A stretch of 64,000 nucleotides of DNA, taken from NCBI RefSeq assembly GCF_027587375.1, contig NZ_JAMXIC010000001.1, positions 372,001 through 436,000 on the forward strand. The letters are read 5' to 3'. This DNA is from Arthrobacter sp. B2a2-09 (GTDB lineage: Bacteria; Actinomycetota; Actinomycetes; Actinomycetales; Micrococcaceae). Positions 20,299 to 29,909 of the stretch are shown here, one piece after another. Below the pieces are notes generated by a model. That model worked only from the letters and a program-made list of their open reading frames with translations, was not told the origin of the DNA and ran no database searches. Position numbers and translations under genes: made by a program. Positions within the stretch are counted from its first letter, which is position 1, and every line of letters begins with the position of its first letter.

Positions 20299-21528
20299 CT
20301 AGTCCGGAAGGATTCGGCGGACCACGGCATCTGCGAGTAGCCGGCCCTTGAGCGTCAGGACCAACCGTCCTTGGAAGGCCGCTCCAGGCTCAACCAGGCC
20401 GTCGGCAATGAGGCCTGCGACAGCGTGGCGGCCCACCTTGTCGAGGGCATCTACCTGAAGCCCGGTGCCGAGGCGCGCCTCCAGCATGATGCGTTCCACT
20501 TCCCGGGTTCCGGCGTCGAGCGTTTCGCGTCCAGCGGCGGGTGACACCCCGCTACCGAGCCGGTTGGCATAGGCGGTGGGGTGCTTGACGTTCCACCAGC
20601 GGACGCCGCCCATATGGGAATGCGCGCCGGGTCCGATGCCCCACCAATCATCTCCCCGCCAGTAGGCAAGGTTGTGTTTGCACGCCTGCTCGGGTGTGCG
20701 GGACCAATTGCTGACCTCGTACCAGTCCAGCCCGGCGGCGCTGATCAGCTGATCGGCGAGTTCGTACTTGGCGGCGTGATCGTCGTCGTCGATTCCGGGA
20801 ACTTCTCCGCGCCGGATCTGTGCCGCGAGCTTGGTGCCTTCTTCCACGATCAGTGCATAGGCGCTGATGTGGTCCGGACCATAGGACAAGGCAGTCTCCA
20901 AGGAAGTCTGCCAATCGGCCATCGACTCACCGGGAGTGCCGTAGATGAGGTCGAGGCTCACGGCAAGGCCGGCGTCGCGCGCCCACTGGACCACCAAGGG
21001 GACCCGGCTGGGAGTATGCGTACGGTCCAGGACTTTGAGCACGTGCGGGACCGCCGACTGCATGCCAAAGGAAATCCGCGTAAAGCCGGCGTCGGCGAGC
21101 AGTTGGAGCGACTCCGGCGTCACCGAGTCCGGGTTCGCTTCAGTGGTGACTTCGGCTCCCGGTTCCAGACCCCAATGCCCGACGGCGGCCGTCAGGATGC
21201 GTGCGAGATCTTCAGCGGGCAGCAGCGTCGGTGTGCCGCCGCCGAAGAACACCGTGCTCAGGGGCCGCTGCGGCAGCCCGGAGGCCTCCATCGCCCGGAC
21301 GGCGAACTCCACTTCCGAAATGGCAGTAGACGCGTAGGCGTCCTGGGAGGCACCGCCGCCAAGCTCGGTGGCGGTGTAGGTGTTGAAATCGCAGTATCCG
21401 CAACGCACGGCACAGAAAGGTATGTGGACATACAGTCCAAATTTGCGTGAATCGACGCCGTCAAGCACCTGCGGCGGCAGGATGCCGTCCGCAGGTGCCG
21501 GATCCCCGAGCGGAAGAACGCTAGGCAC
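20299..21528 (-). CDS. hemW: radical SAM heme chaperone HemW (coproporphyrinogen III oxidase-like)
   Basis: The 409-aa radical SAM protein has the CxxxCxxC cluster motif with Cys39, Cys43 and Cys46 (HIPFCAVRCGYCDF). GGGTPTLL and TTEANPDSVTP are SAM-binding motifs, and a C-terminal HemN-like domain is present. HemW proteins bind heme and are chaperones rather than true HemN oxidases. The GTG start has GAGGA 6 bp upstream. It lies 78 bp after lepA on the same strand, a pairing common in actinobacteria and firmicutes. Confidence 0.94.
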   Translation of the reverse strand: MPSVLPLGDPAPADGILPPQVLDGVDSRKFGLYVHIPFCAVRCGYCDFNTYTATELGGGASQDAYASTAISEVEFAVRAMEASGLPQRPLSTVFFGGGTPTLLPAEDLARILTAAVGHWGLEPGAEVTTEANPDSVTPESLQLLADAGFTRISFGMQSAVPHVLKVLDRTHTPSRVPLVVQWARDAGLAVSLDLIYGTPGESMADWQTSLETALSYGPDHISAYALIVEEGTKLAAQIRRGEVPGIDDDDHAAKYELADQLISAAGLDWYEVSNWSRTPEQACKHNLAYWRGDDWWGIGPGAHSHMGGVRWWNVKHPTAYANRLGSGVSPAAGRETLDAGTREVERIMLEARLGTGLQVDALDKVGRHAVAGLIADGLVEPGAAFQGRLVLTLKGRLLADAVVRRILPD

Positions 21529-21606
21529 GGAATTCCTCTCGAGCCCGTCCTGTGGGCGCGGCTACAGCGCGCGCCTGTCCCGCAGTGTTCCGGGCGAACA
21601 GCCGCA

Positions 21607-23460
<1,854 letters not shown>

Positions 23461-23598
23461 GCAGGGTCCTTACTGTCGATACTCACACGGCCGGACTCCG
23501 GACTGGTCTGGACCATTCCGGCCGATGCCGCATATCTGAACTAATAGTCTCCCATGAACATGACGCCGGTTGTGCACTGTGATCAGGCGCCGTTGCAA

Positions 23599-23646
23599 TG
23601 TGAGCGACGTATGTGAGCGACTGGTGTGCGACGCGTTTTGTGTGAC
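23599..23646 (+). repeat. four iterated TGTG..GAC motifs upstream of the PemK/MazF-like gene
   Basis: TGTGAGCGAC occurs at 23599-23608 and 23612-23621, TGTGCGAC at 23625-23632 and TGTGTGAC at 23639-23646, at 13-14-bp spacing, just before the toxin-like gene and upstream of lepA. This could be a cluster of protein binding sites or simple-sequence drift. Confidence 0.45.
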
Positions 23647-23677
23647 GCGGCGCGGCAAGGGAAAGTACGGTGGTTCC

Positions 23678-24247
23678 ATGGCATCGGACACACACTTGCT
23701 TGGCAGACTCCTCAAAGGCTCCCTGGGCTACCTTCGACGGATCATCGGAGCCCCGGCCGGCACACCCCCTCGCCAGCCCCCGAAAGGCGGGGCCGCGGCG
23801 AAGGCGAGCCGGACCCGGAACGCAAGTACCGGCGTCGGGCAGCTCTCCCGCCCGTATCCGGGCGACTTCCGGGGCGCCGTGTCTCCGAGGTACTCCCCCA
23901 ATCCCGACGGCAAACCGGACCCCGGAGAGATCGTGTGGTCCTGGGTTCCCTACGAAGAGGACTATTCCCAGGGCAAGGATCGGCCGGTCCTTTTGATAGG
24001 GCACGACGGCGGATGGCTGCTGGGACTGATGCTGACCAGCAAGGATCACGACAACGGCCGCCGTTCAGACGACTACGTCGACATCGGCACTGGCGCCTGG
24101 GACCCCCAAGGCCGGCCCAGCGAGGTCAAGGTGGACCGGGTGGTACGCGTTAACCCGGCTGACGTCAGGCGCGAGGGTGCCGTCCTGGACAAGCGCACTT
24201 TCCAACTGGTGGCGCGTCGGCTCAACGGGCAACACGACACGGCATAG
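23678..24247 (+). CDS. PemK/MazF-like protein, no antitoxin beside it
   Basis: The 189-aa protein has a C-terminal PemK/MazF-type beta-barrel (about residues 80-185: GEIVWSWVPYEEDYSQGKDRPVLLIG, LGLMLTSKDHD). The N-terminal 80 residues are basic and low in predicted structure. MazF/PemK toxins cut mRNA, but this long form between lepA and rpsT is a conserved actinobacterial housekeeping-type copy with no antitoxin gene adjacent. RNase activity is therefore unproven. I chose ATG 23678; the frame is open back to a TTG at 23570. Confidence 0.8.
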   Translation: MASDTHLLGRLLKGSLGYLRRIIGAPAGTPPRQPPKGGAAAKASRTRNASTGVGQLSRPYPGDFRGAVSPRYSPNPDGKPDPGEIVWSWVPYEEDYSQGKDRPVLLIGHDGGWLLGLMLTSKDHDNGRRSDDYVDIGTGAWDPQGRPSEVKVDRVVRVNPADVRREGAVLDKRTFQLVARRLNGQHDTA

Positions 24248-24277
24248 ACGGCAAATCCCCGGAAAAGCGCCGAGTCT

Positions 24278-24417
24278 GATAATATTTATGGCTGTGTGTC
24301 CGTGCAGGTCGACGGCCACTCATGGTTGGCTGCCATAGGCATCCCCACGCCGCTCAGTCGATGGCCAACCTGAAAACCCTCTAGACCATTTCCGCATTAA
24401 AAAGAGAGTTCACACAC
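24278..24417 (+). promoter_or_regulatory. rpsT promoter and structured 5' leader
   Basis: A GATAAT/TAATAT -10 element (24278-24285) precedes a leader of about 125 nt. In it GGTTGGC (24324-24330) pairs exactly with GCCAACC (24364-24370). Such a leader is consistent with autoregulation of S20, but no known motif was matched. Confidence 0.45.
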
Positions 24418-24678
24418 GTGGCTAATATCAAGTCCCAGAAGAAGCGCATCCTCACCAACGAGAAGGCTCGCCTGCGTAACAACGCTGTCAAGTCTGAGCT
24501 GAAGACGGCCATCCGCGCCGTCAACACCGCCGTTGAGTCCACGGACAAGGATGCCGCTGCAAAGGCTCTTGTTGCTGCCGGCCGGAAGCTGGATAAGGCT
24601 GTCAGCAAGGGCGTTATTCACAAGAACAACGCTGCAAACCGCAAGTCGGCGATCTCCAAAAAGGTCAACGCACTCTAA
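24418..24678 (+). CDS. rpsT: 30S ribosomal protein S20
   Basis: The 86-aa S20 has the canonical start [20 protein letters not shown] and is Lys/Arg/Ala-rich and helical throughout. It binds 16S rRNA in the 30S body. The GTG start is preceded by AGAGAG. A strong hairpin follows the stop. Confidence 0.98.
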   Translation: MANIKSQKKRILTNEKARLRNNAVKSELKTAIRAVNTAVESTDKDAAAKALVAAGRKLDKAVSKGVIHKNNAANRKSAISKKVNAL

Positions 24679-24706
24679 GGTTTTTCCAGTTCGACTGAGC
24701 TGAACG

Positions 24707-24737
24707 TGAGGCCGGCACCCATTGGGTGCCGGCCTCA
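24707..24737 (+). terminator. rpsT terminator hairpin
   Basis: There is a 14-bp perfect stem (24707-24720 with 24724-24737) with a 3-nt ATT loop, 28 bp after the rpsT stop, followed by GGTATTTAA. Confidence 0.8.
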
Positions 24738-24857
24738 GGTATTTAAGATTCGTGCGCCCGACTCACGACGCGCAAATGGACCAGCGACAACGGAATTCCG
24801 GCGTCGCCCGGAATTGTGCGTGTCGCCCAACAGTCTGGGTGCCGCGCGTGAGCTTAG
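24731..24857 (+). repeat. structured direct repeat, copy A
   Basis: About 127 bp are repeated at 25756-25885. The best block (CTCACGACGCG[C/T]AAATGGACCAG, ending GCGAC) differs at one base in 28. Homology ends at CTTAG, which in copy B is the holA stop codon. Inside, AATTCCGG/CCGGAATT forms a hairpin whose equivalent in copy B has different bases yet still pairs in part. Confidence 0.7.
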
Positions 24858-24859
24858 GG

Positions 24860-25423
24860 TCACGCGGAGTTACCTGAGACGAGCAGGACTGAGTTTATGA
24901 TGGCGATGATGACAAAGAGAATCGCAAGGCGCCCGTTCGGCGCACCAAATATTCTCTTGGCAGCTGCAACGTAGATGGCCGCTGCGATGGTGCCGAATAG
25001 GATACGCACCCAGGCTTGACCGAGCAGACCGATCGCTTCGGGCTGGAGAAACAGTCCCATGATCAGGACTGTGGCCATGAATGGGATTTGACCTAGAAGA
25101 ACCCAAAACCAGCTTGCTCCAAGGGTGGGGCCAAGTCCTTTGACGATGCATTTGTACATAAGCCTCAGTACGAGGGCTTGCAGAAACGATGCCAGAATAC
25201 TCCAGACAATGACGCCTACGCGAAGGAAAGTGAGGAGCACTTCTTGGCTCGAAAACTGGTTGTGTTCGGCATTTTCTGTGACGAGTCGGTCAATGCCCGA
25301 TCGCACCGCGAATTGGGCAGCAGCAGTGTAGGCGAGCAGGAGGAAGATGATCCAGGCAGGGTTGATCTTCTTCAGGCTCTGCGGTGTGGGCTGATCGGAC
25401 GTCTTTGGACTCGCGGAGGTCAT
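24860..25423 (-). CDS. unrecognised integral membrane protein
   Basis: The 187-aa protein has a polar N-terminus (about 20 residues) and about five hydrophobic segments (WIIFLLLAYTAAAQFAV, VGVIVWSILASFLQALVL, SWFWVLLGQIPFMATVLIMGLFL, ILFGTIAAAIYVAAA, LAILFVIIAIINSVLLVSG). I do not recognise the family; the layout is Yip1-like in general shape only. The ATG at 25423 has AAAGG 7 bp upstream. The gene lies inside a segment bounded by two copies of a repeat, between rpsT and holA. It has lower GC than its neighbours, and the region is interpreted as an accessory insertion. Confidence 0.72.
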   Translation of the reverse strand: MTSASPKTSDQPTPQSLKKINPAWIIFLLLAYTAAAQFAVRSGIDRLVTENAEHNQFSSQEVLLTFLRVGVIVWSILASFLQALVLRLMYKCIVKGLGPTLGASWFWVLLGQIPFMATVLIMGLFLQPEAIGLLGQAWVRILFGTIAAAIYVAAAKRIFGAPNGRLAILFVIIAIINSVLLVSGNSA

Positions 25424-25654
25424 TACTTACCTTTCAAGTAGTGCGTGTTCGGCCCACTCGGCAAGGGCCGCCAGGATGTAGAAGGCGTCTGGGGCCAAGA
25501 TGACTTGGTCGGTCCCAGAGCCCGCCTTGTCCCCAAAGCACAGTCACACGTCCGGCATCTCAAAGGGCAAACACGTCGGGCGCGGCATCCGGAGGAAGGA
25601 CTCCCCCACAGGGAAATCTACGGTCAAAAAGACTGCCGCGGCGGCCGTTGGCCT

Positions 25655-25720
25655 GAATTTGAGTGGTGATTGCCCCGAAATTGAGTAGTGATTGCCGCGG
25701 AATTGAGTGCGTAGCCCGGC
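25655..25720 (+). repeat. three 22-bp tandem units, possible IS-end remnant
   Basis: Three head-to-tail copies with a 22-bp period (25655, 25677, 25699) share GAAxTTGAGTxGTGATTGCC; the third is degenerate. IS21-family elements carry multiple short terminal repeats, and these could be a leftover end. No transposase frame is present. The rest of 25424-25755 shows no gene I can support. Confidence 0.4.
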
Positions 25721-25755
25721 CGCCTATGAGTGTTATGCGGGCGACGCGCCGGGTT

Positions 25756-25885
25756 CCGGCATCAGGGTATTTAGGACTTCGGGGTCCGGCTCACGACGCG
25801 TAAATGGACCAGCGACCCGTGTATTCGGGCGTCCCCAAGAATTTCGCGTAGCGCCCGACGACTTGGGTATCATGGGCGAGCTTAG
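25756..25885 (+). repeat. structured direct repeat, copy B (abuts holA stop)
   Basis: This is the second copy of the repeat at 24731-24857. It lies directly downstream of holA, and its right boundary coincides with the holA stop codon (TTA at 25882-25884 on the plus strand). Several differences from copy A keep internal CCC/GGG and ATTC/GAAT pairings. Confidence 0.68.
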
Positions 25886-26898
25886 CGGCCCCGGGCCGAG
25901 TTGGAAATGACGGTTACGGCGTGCTCTACCGCGTACACGGGATCCCGTGAGAGGCCCTTTACCTGGGCATCCGCTTCAGCCGTGACCTGGATGGAACGGA
26001 TCAGGCCTTCAGGAGTCCAACGCCGGACGTCTCGCTGCGCCTGTTCCACGAGCCATGGCTGCATGCCAAGCTGCTTGGCGATCTGGGCTGACGATCCCTG
26101 GGCTCCAGCTACCTTGGCAAGGGTGCGTAGCTTCGCGGCAAGGGCGGCTACCAGCGGCACCGGGTCAACCCCGGTGGCAATGGCATGCCGGAGGCTGGAC
26201 AGGGCCTGCGGCCCGTTGCCGGCCATGGCCGCGTCCGCAACCTTGAATGCCGTGGCTTCCACGCGGCCGCCGTAGTACCGCTCCACGGTGGCGGCGTCGA
26301 CCGCGGTAGTGGCGTCCGCGATGAGCTGGTTGCAAGCCGCAGCGAGCTCGGAGAGGCTGGCGCCGACCGCATTCACGAGGGCTTGGACAGCTTCCGCTTC
26401 GATGCGTCGGCCGCCTGCCTTGAATTCCGAGACGACGAATGCTGTTTTCTCGGCGTCCTTCTTCAAGGGCTGGCAGTCCACCACCGGCCATCCGGAGGAC
26501 TTGATGGCGTCCAGAAGCTTCTTTCCCCGCACCCCGCCGCCGTGGCGAAGGACCAACACGACGTCGTTCTCCGGTTGGGCTATGTATTTCAAGGCATCGG
26601 CGAGGAAGGCATCGGTCATCGATTCGAGGCCCTCGATCTCGATGAGTTTGGCCTCATCGAAGAGCGACGGCGTGACCGCCATTGCGAGGGACCCGGTCTC
26701 GTAGCTTCCGGCATTGAGCTTGCTGATTTCCACTTCCGGTGCCGCGGCCCGCACCTGCGTGCGGATCCGATCCATGGCACGGATTCCGAGGTACTCCTCA
26801 GGACCGGTGATAAGCACTACCGCGGACGGGGTAACGTCCCGCCAGCTGGCGGTGTTTGCCGCGGAGGTTTTAGCCTTGGAGACCTGGGCAGCAGCCAA
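25882..26898 (-). CDS. holA: DNA polymerase III subunit delta
   Basis: The 338-aa clamp-loader subunit opens the beta clamp. It has an N-terminal AAA+-like fold (AVVLITGPEEYLGIRAMDRIR), middle helical region and C-terminal collar domain (ARFF-free actinobacterial type). I chose a TTG at 26898 with GGAAGGAAG 5 bp upstream; the longer frame to 27057 overlaps comEC and adds Arg/Gly-rich residues unlike DnaX-family N-termini. It lies 55 bp after the comEC stop in the usual comEA-comEC-holA order. Confidence 0.93.
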   Translation of the reverse strand: MAAAQVSKAKTSAANTASWRDVTPSAVVLITGPEEYLGIRAMDRIRTQVRAAAPEVEISKLNAGSYETGSLAMAVTPSLFDEAKLIEIEGLESMTDAFLADALKYIAQPENDVVLVLRHGGGVRGKKLLDAIKSSGWPVVDCQPLKKDAEKTAFVVSEFKAGGRRIEAEAVQALVNAVGASLSELAAACNQLIADATTAVDAATVERYYGGRVEATAFKVADAAMAGNGPQALSSLRHAIATGVDPVPLVAALAAKLRTLAKVAGAQGSSAQIAKQLGMQPWLVEQAQRDVRRWTPEGLIRSIQVTAEADAQVKGLSRDPVYAVEHAVTVISNSARGR

Positions 26899-26953
26899 TG
26901 TTGCTTCCTTCCAGAAGGATTTTTGCTTCAATCCCAGTCTCCCACGTCCGGCG

Positions 26954-28645
26954 TTACGCGTGGTGATCGTCAATGCCGCAGCCCCGTTGCCCGGTGTCCG
27001 CGCGCCCGCGCGCCCGCCCGCCCGCGGAATGGTCCTTGATCCAACGGCGGCAGACATCTGCCTCCGCAGCGGCGATCAGGAACACCAAGCGGCGGTGTAA
27101 CGACAGTACCGCGGAGCCTACCCACGCTGGATGCAGGACAAGCCACACCAGCAGGATGGTCACAACAGACCACAGCATCATGGTGGCGATTCCCGCGGGA
27201 CCTTCCGGCCACGGCAGGGCCGCTCCTGGAAGTGCTGAGAAAAACCTGGCTATGGCAGCCACTGCTCCCGCGCTCGTCCCGGCAATGGCTACGGGAACAA
27301 TCGCAAGCCAGGGAAGCAACGGAACGAGAGGAACCGCGATGGTCCCCAGGATCGTCACGGGCGCGACAAACGGAGCAACTGCGATATTGGTCAGCAGTGC
27401 ATAGCTGGAGAACTGCGGTTGCAAGGCCACAATGACCGGGCCGCACAGAAGCTGCGCGGCCAAGGGGACGGCAACGGCGGAGGCCAGCCAGGAAGGCACC
27501 CACGCTGGAGCCCAGGACGCGATGGGACGTGCCAACAGGACAATTCCCAGGGTGGAGAGGACAGACAAGAGAAATCCGATGCTCGTACCAAGTGACGGAT
27601 CCAAAATGAGCAAGCCAGTCACGGCAAGGCACAGAAAGCCCAGGCTCCGGCCCTGCCGACCACCACTAAGTGCAGTGAGACCGATAGCACCCATGACTGC
27701 AGCCCTCAGGACGCTCGCGTCTGGTCCCACCATCATGACAAAGGCCGCCAAGCCAACAAGGGCCACTATTGCCGCGACTCCCCTGGCAAGCCGCAGGCTC
27801 CTGGCCAAGAGCACCAGACCGCCAAGAATCAGGCTGCAATTTGCGCCACTCACGGCCGTGAGGTGGGTGGTGCCGGTGGTTTTCATCGCCGCTTCCAGGC
27901 TTTCGTCCAAGCCGGTGGTATCGCCGGTGACCATTCCAGGTAGGAGTCCGGCGGCGTCGCCCGGCAACCATTCGGCGGCAGTGTTGAATTGTCTTTTCAG
28001 TTGCGCCGGACCTCCTTGAGGGATGTTGCCAGGTGCTTCCGGCCTAGGTTGCGAGTCTTGAGTGCGTCGAACATCCGGCTGCATGGGCGGTGTAGCGGCC
28101 GCGAGGACGCCCGCCTCCACCTGCCCTGCTTTCGCCGGCTTCAGCTTTCCGGCGGTTCTCACCTTTTGGCCCGGCACAACCCGGTCCCAACCCTCTCCGC
28201 CCGTGAGCAAGACCCTTGCATGGGAAGTGATCAACTTTCCGTCGGCCGCAATGTCAATTACTTCGGCAGGAACGGCCCACCGTCCCGCTCCTCGTGAGTC
28301 GGTGCCCAGTTCGAGCGGATCTCCCACAACCCGCACGTGGATGACAACGGAGTCCCGCGACGTCGCAGCCTCGGCAACCGGGCTGTCTTGCCGCGGTCCG
28401 GCATCCATTGCAGCATGGGCAGCCACAGCCGCGCCAAACAAGCATGCAACGGCCAACGTGGCGGGAAGCGTCCTCGGGCGCTTCCGGGCGACGGCCCGAC
28501 CGGTGAGAAGAAGACAGGCGGCGACCGCCAAAGCCACGCACAAAACTGCGGTCCACAGCGAAGGTAGATAGGCGGCCGCAAGGGAAACAGCCCAGGCGAC
28601 AATCGCAGACGGGGCCAGCCGAAGATCTACGCGGCCCGGGCTCAC
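26954..28645 (-). CDS. comEC: ComEC/Rec2 family competence membrane protein, C-terminally truncated
   Basis: The 563-aa protein has an N-terminal two-helix plus OB-like DUF4131 region and the Competence domain (TTHLTAVSGANCSLILGGLVLL and about 8-10 helices). ComEC is the DNA channel of natural transformation. The C-terminal metallo-beta-lactamase domain present in most full-length ComEC proteins is missing. After LHRRLVFLIAAA the frame runs into Arg/Gly-rich sequence encoded by a CG-rich simple repeat (27000-27025) and stops. This looks like a deletion rather than a natural short form. The GTG at 28645 (GGAG 5 bp upstream) is preferred over GTG 28660. Confidence 0.85.
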   Translation of the reverse strand: MSPGRVDLRLAPSAIVAWAVSLAAAYLPSLWTAVLCVALAVAACLLLTGRAVARKRPRTLPATLAVACLFGAAVAAHAAMDAGPRQDSPVAEAATSRDSVVIHVRVVGDPLELGTDSRGAGRWAVPAEVIDIAADGKLITSHARVLLTGGEGWDRVVPGQKVRTAGKLKPAKAGQVEAGVLAAATPPMQPDVRRTQDSQPRPEAPGNIPQGGPAQLKRQFNTAAEWLPGDAAGLLPGMVTGDTTGLDESLEAAMKTTGTTHLTAVSGANCSLILGGLVLLARSLRLARGVAAIVALVGLAAFVMMVGPDASVLRAAVMGAIGLTALSGGRQGRSLGFLCLAVTGLLILDPSLGTSIGFLLSVLSTLGIVLLARPIASWAPAWVPSWLASAVAVPLAAQLLCGPVIVALQPQFSSYALLTNIAVAPFVAPVTILGTIAVPLVPLLPWLAIVPVAIAGTSAGAVAAIARFFSALPGAALPWPEGPAGIATMMLWSVVTILLVWLVLHPAWVGSAVLSLHRRLVFLIAAAEADVCRRWIKDHSAGGRARGRADTGQRGCGIDDHHA

Positions 28646-28661
28646 CTTGACTCCACGCACC

Positions 28662-29573
28662 CTAAACCGTCACCAATGGCAGAAGGGTTTCCATCATCTT
28701 CGGGCCGACCCCATCCACTGCATCGAGGTCCTCCACGGAAGCGAACGGGCCGTGTTGCTGCCGCCATTCGACGATGCGCTTGGCCAGGACGGGACCGACC
28801 TTCGGCAAGGTGTCGAGTTCCTCAGCGGTTGCGGTGTTGAGATTGATTTTGCCACCGGCAGAGGTCAAGGCTCCTGTGCTACCGGCTGTTGGAGCACCGC
28901 CAACGGGCCCAACAATCTGTGACTGAGCCACCTCTCCCGTCCGCGGAACGTGGATCTTCGCGGAGTCCTCCACCAAGGCGGCAAGATTGAGACTGTCCAG
29001 CTGGGCTGCGGCATCCGCACCACCAGCAGCGGAGATCGCATCAAATACCCGCGCACCGGAGGGCACCCTGACAATCCCGGGATTCTTCACCGCACCCGCA
29101 ACGTGGACTGTAAGTAACTGGGCTCGATCGTGCGGTTCCGGAGCCTCGTTGGCACCGCCTTTTATACTTCCCGTGCCTCCTCCTGGCGTTTCTCCCGCAT
29201 GTGAACTTCGGACGAGGGGCTCAATCGTCGGCTGCCCGGACCAGGACTGCCAGAAGAACCACAACACCAGCAACAAACAAGGCAAAGCCAACAACACGGC
29301 TACGCGCCATGGCGTACGCCACCGAAGCCGCGATGGAGATCCGGCCTCTTCGGACAGGTCTTTGGAGCCTGACTGCTCCCCCGGATCGGACATGCCCGAG
29401 CCGGATGTCATCAAGTTGTGCAATGGAAGTAATGGTTCCGGTTTGTTGTCGTGGCTCGGCTGTGCGGCAGCCTCGTGGTCCAAAGGTGGTGCAAGACGAA
29501 CAATGAATCGGAGCCGGGCAGCACTCGCGGCATCGTCCGCGGGTGAGGCTCGGTTCCTACGTGGCATATCCAC
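28662..29573 (-). CDS. comEA: ComEA-type helix-hairpin-helix DNA-binding protein
   Basis: The 303-aa membrane-anchored DNA receptor of the competence system has a polar N-terminal 85 residues, one transmembrane helix (about 91-108), an SLBB domain (LTVHVAGAVKNPGIVRVPSG, about 150-205) and C-terminal tandem HhH motifs (KINLNTATAEELDTLPKVG, about 240-300). The start is GTG 29573 or ATG 29567. The first ~55 codons and 88 bp of upstream DNA are duplicated at 34608-34859, with the phage-like island between the copies. This copy is the only complete comEA, and its promoter may come from the duplicated segment or from the island. Confidence 0.92.
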   Translation of the reverse strand: MDMPRRNRASPADDAASAARLRFIVRLAPPLDHEAAAQPSHDNKPEPLLPLHNLMTSGSGMSDPGEQSGSKDLSEEAGSPSRLRWRTPWRVAVLLALPCLLLVLWFFWQSWSGQPTIEPLVRSSHAGETPGGGTGSIKGGANEAPEPHDRAQLLTVHVAGAVKNPGIVRVPSGARVFDAISAAGGADAAAQLDSLNLAALVEDSAKIHVPRTGEVAQSQIVGPVGGAPTAGSTGALTSAGGKINLNTATAEELDTLPKVGPVLAKRIVEWRQQHGPFASVEDLDAVDGVGPKMMETLLPLVTV

Positions 29574-29661
29574 GAGACTAGAACGTCCGAACCCGCAGCA
29601 GCAGCCCGGAGCGGCGCTATGTGGACAGGCCCGCCGCAGAGTGCCTGTGGAGGATCAGTGG
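29410..29661. repeat. 252-bp direct repeat, left copy (comEA 5' region)
   Basis: It aligns without gaps to 34608-34859 (offset 5198). The right ~137 bp differ at four positions, all transitions; the left ~115 bp are about 80% identical. It contains the comEA start codon region. It is a candidate left attachment-site flank of the island. Confidence 0.88.
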
Positions 29662-29909
29662 GCGAACTTGCCTAGCCGGCCCGCATGCCTTTTAGCCTTC
29701 TCGGCTTCTGTACCTAGGCTCAACCGGGGCCAGGGCATGCCGATCGCGCCACCCTGGGAAGCGAAGACTTCACCAGCAAAGAAATCCCGCAGATATTGGC
29801 CGGTCTCCTGCATTGCTTCAGGCATCCGGTCCAGGCTCTCCCCGATCTTCGCAAGGCGAGCGACCGTTTCCTTGTCGCCTGTGACTTCAATCCTGAGATT
29901 CAGCCCCAT
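29655..29909 (-). pseudogene. phage virion morphogenesis/tail-completion-like protein, C-terminally truncated
   Basis: The 84-aa reading frame has a middle segment (YLRDFFAGEVFASQGG, then PWPRLS) resembling phage virion-morphogenesis proteins (Mu gpG/HK97 gp10-type), where FxxQGxxxGxxWxxLS is followed by a longer C-terminus. Here the protein ends shortly after, exactly where the direct repeat begins (29661), so it was probably cut by the recombination that made the right side of comEA. The start overlaps the end of the next phage gene by 23 bp. Confidence 0.6.

Noticed and set aside
25445..25688. Small plus-strand frames (62-74 codons) between the membrane gene and holA
   Set aside because: Basic, low-complexity products with no domain; they end in the tandem repeats.
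28662..29573. comEA as a pseudogene because its 5' end is in the repeat
   Set aside because: The frame, transmembrane, SLBB and HhH domains are intact, so the coding sequence is complete.
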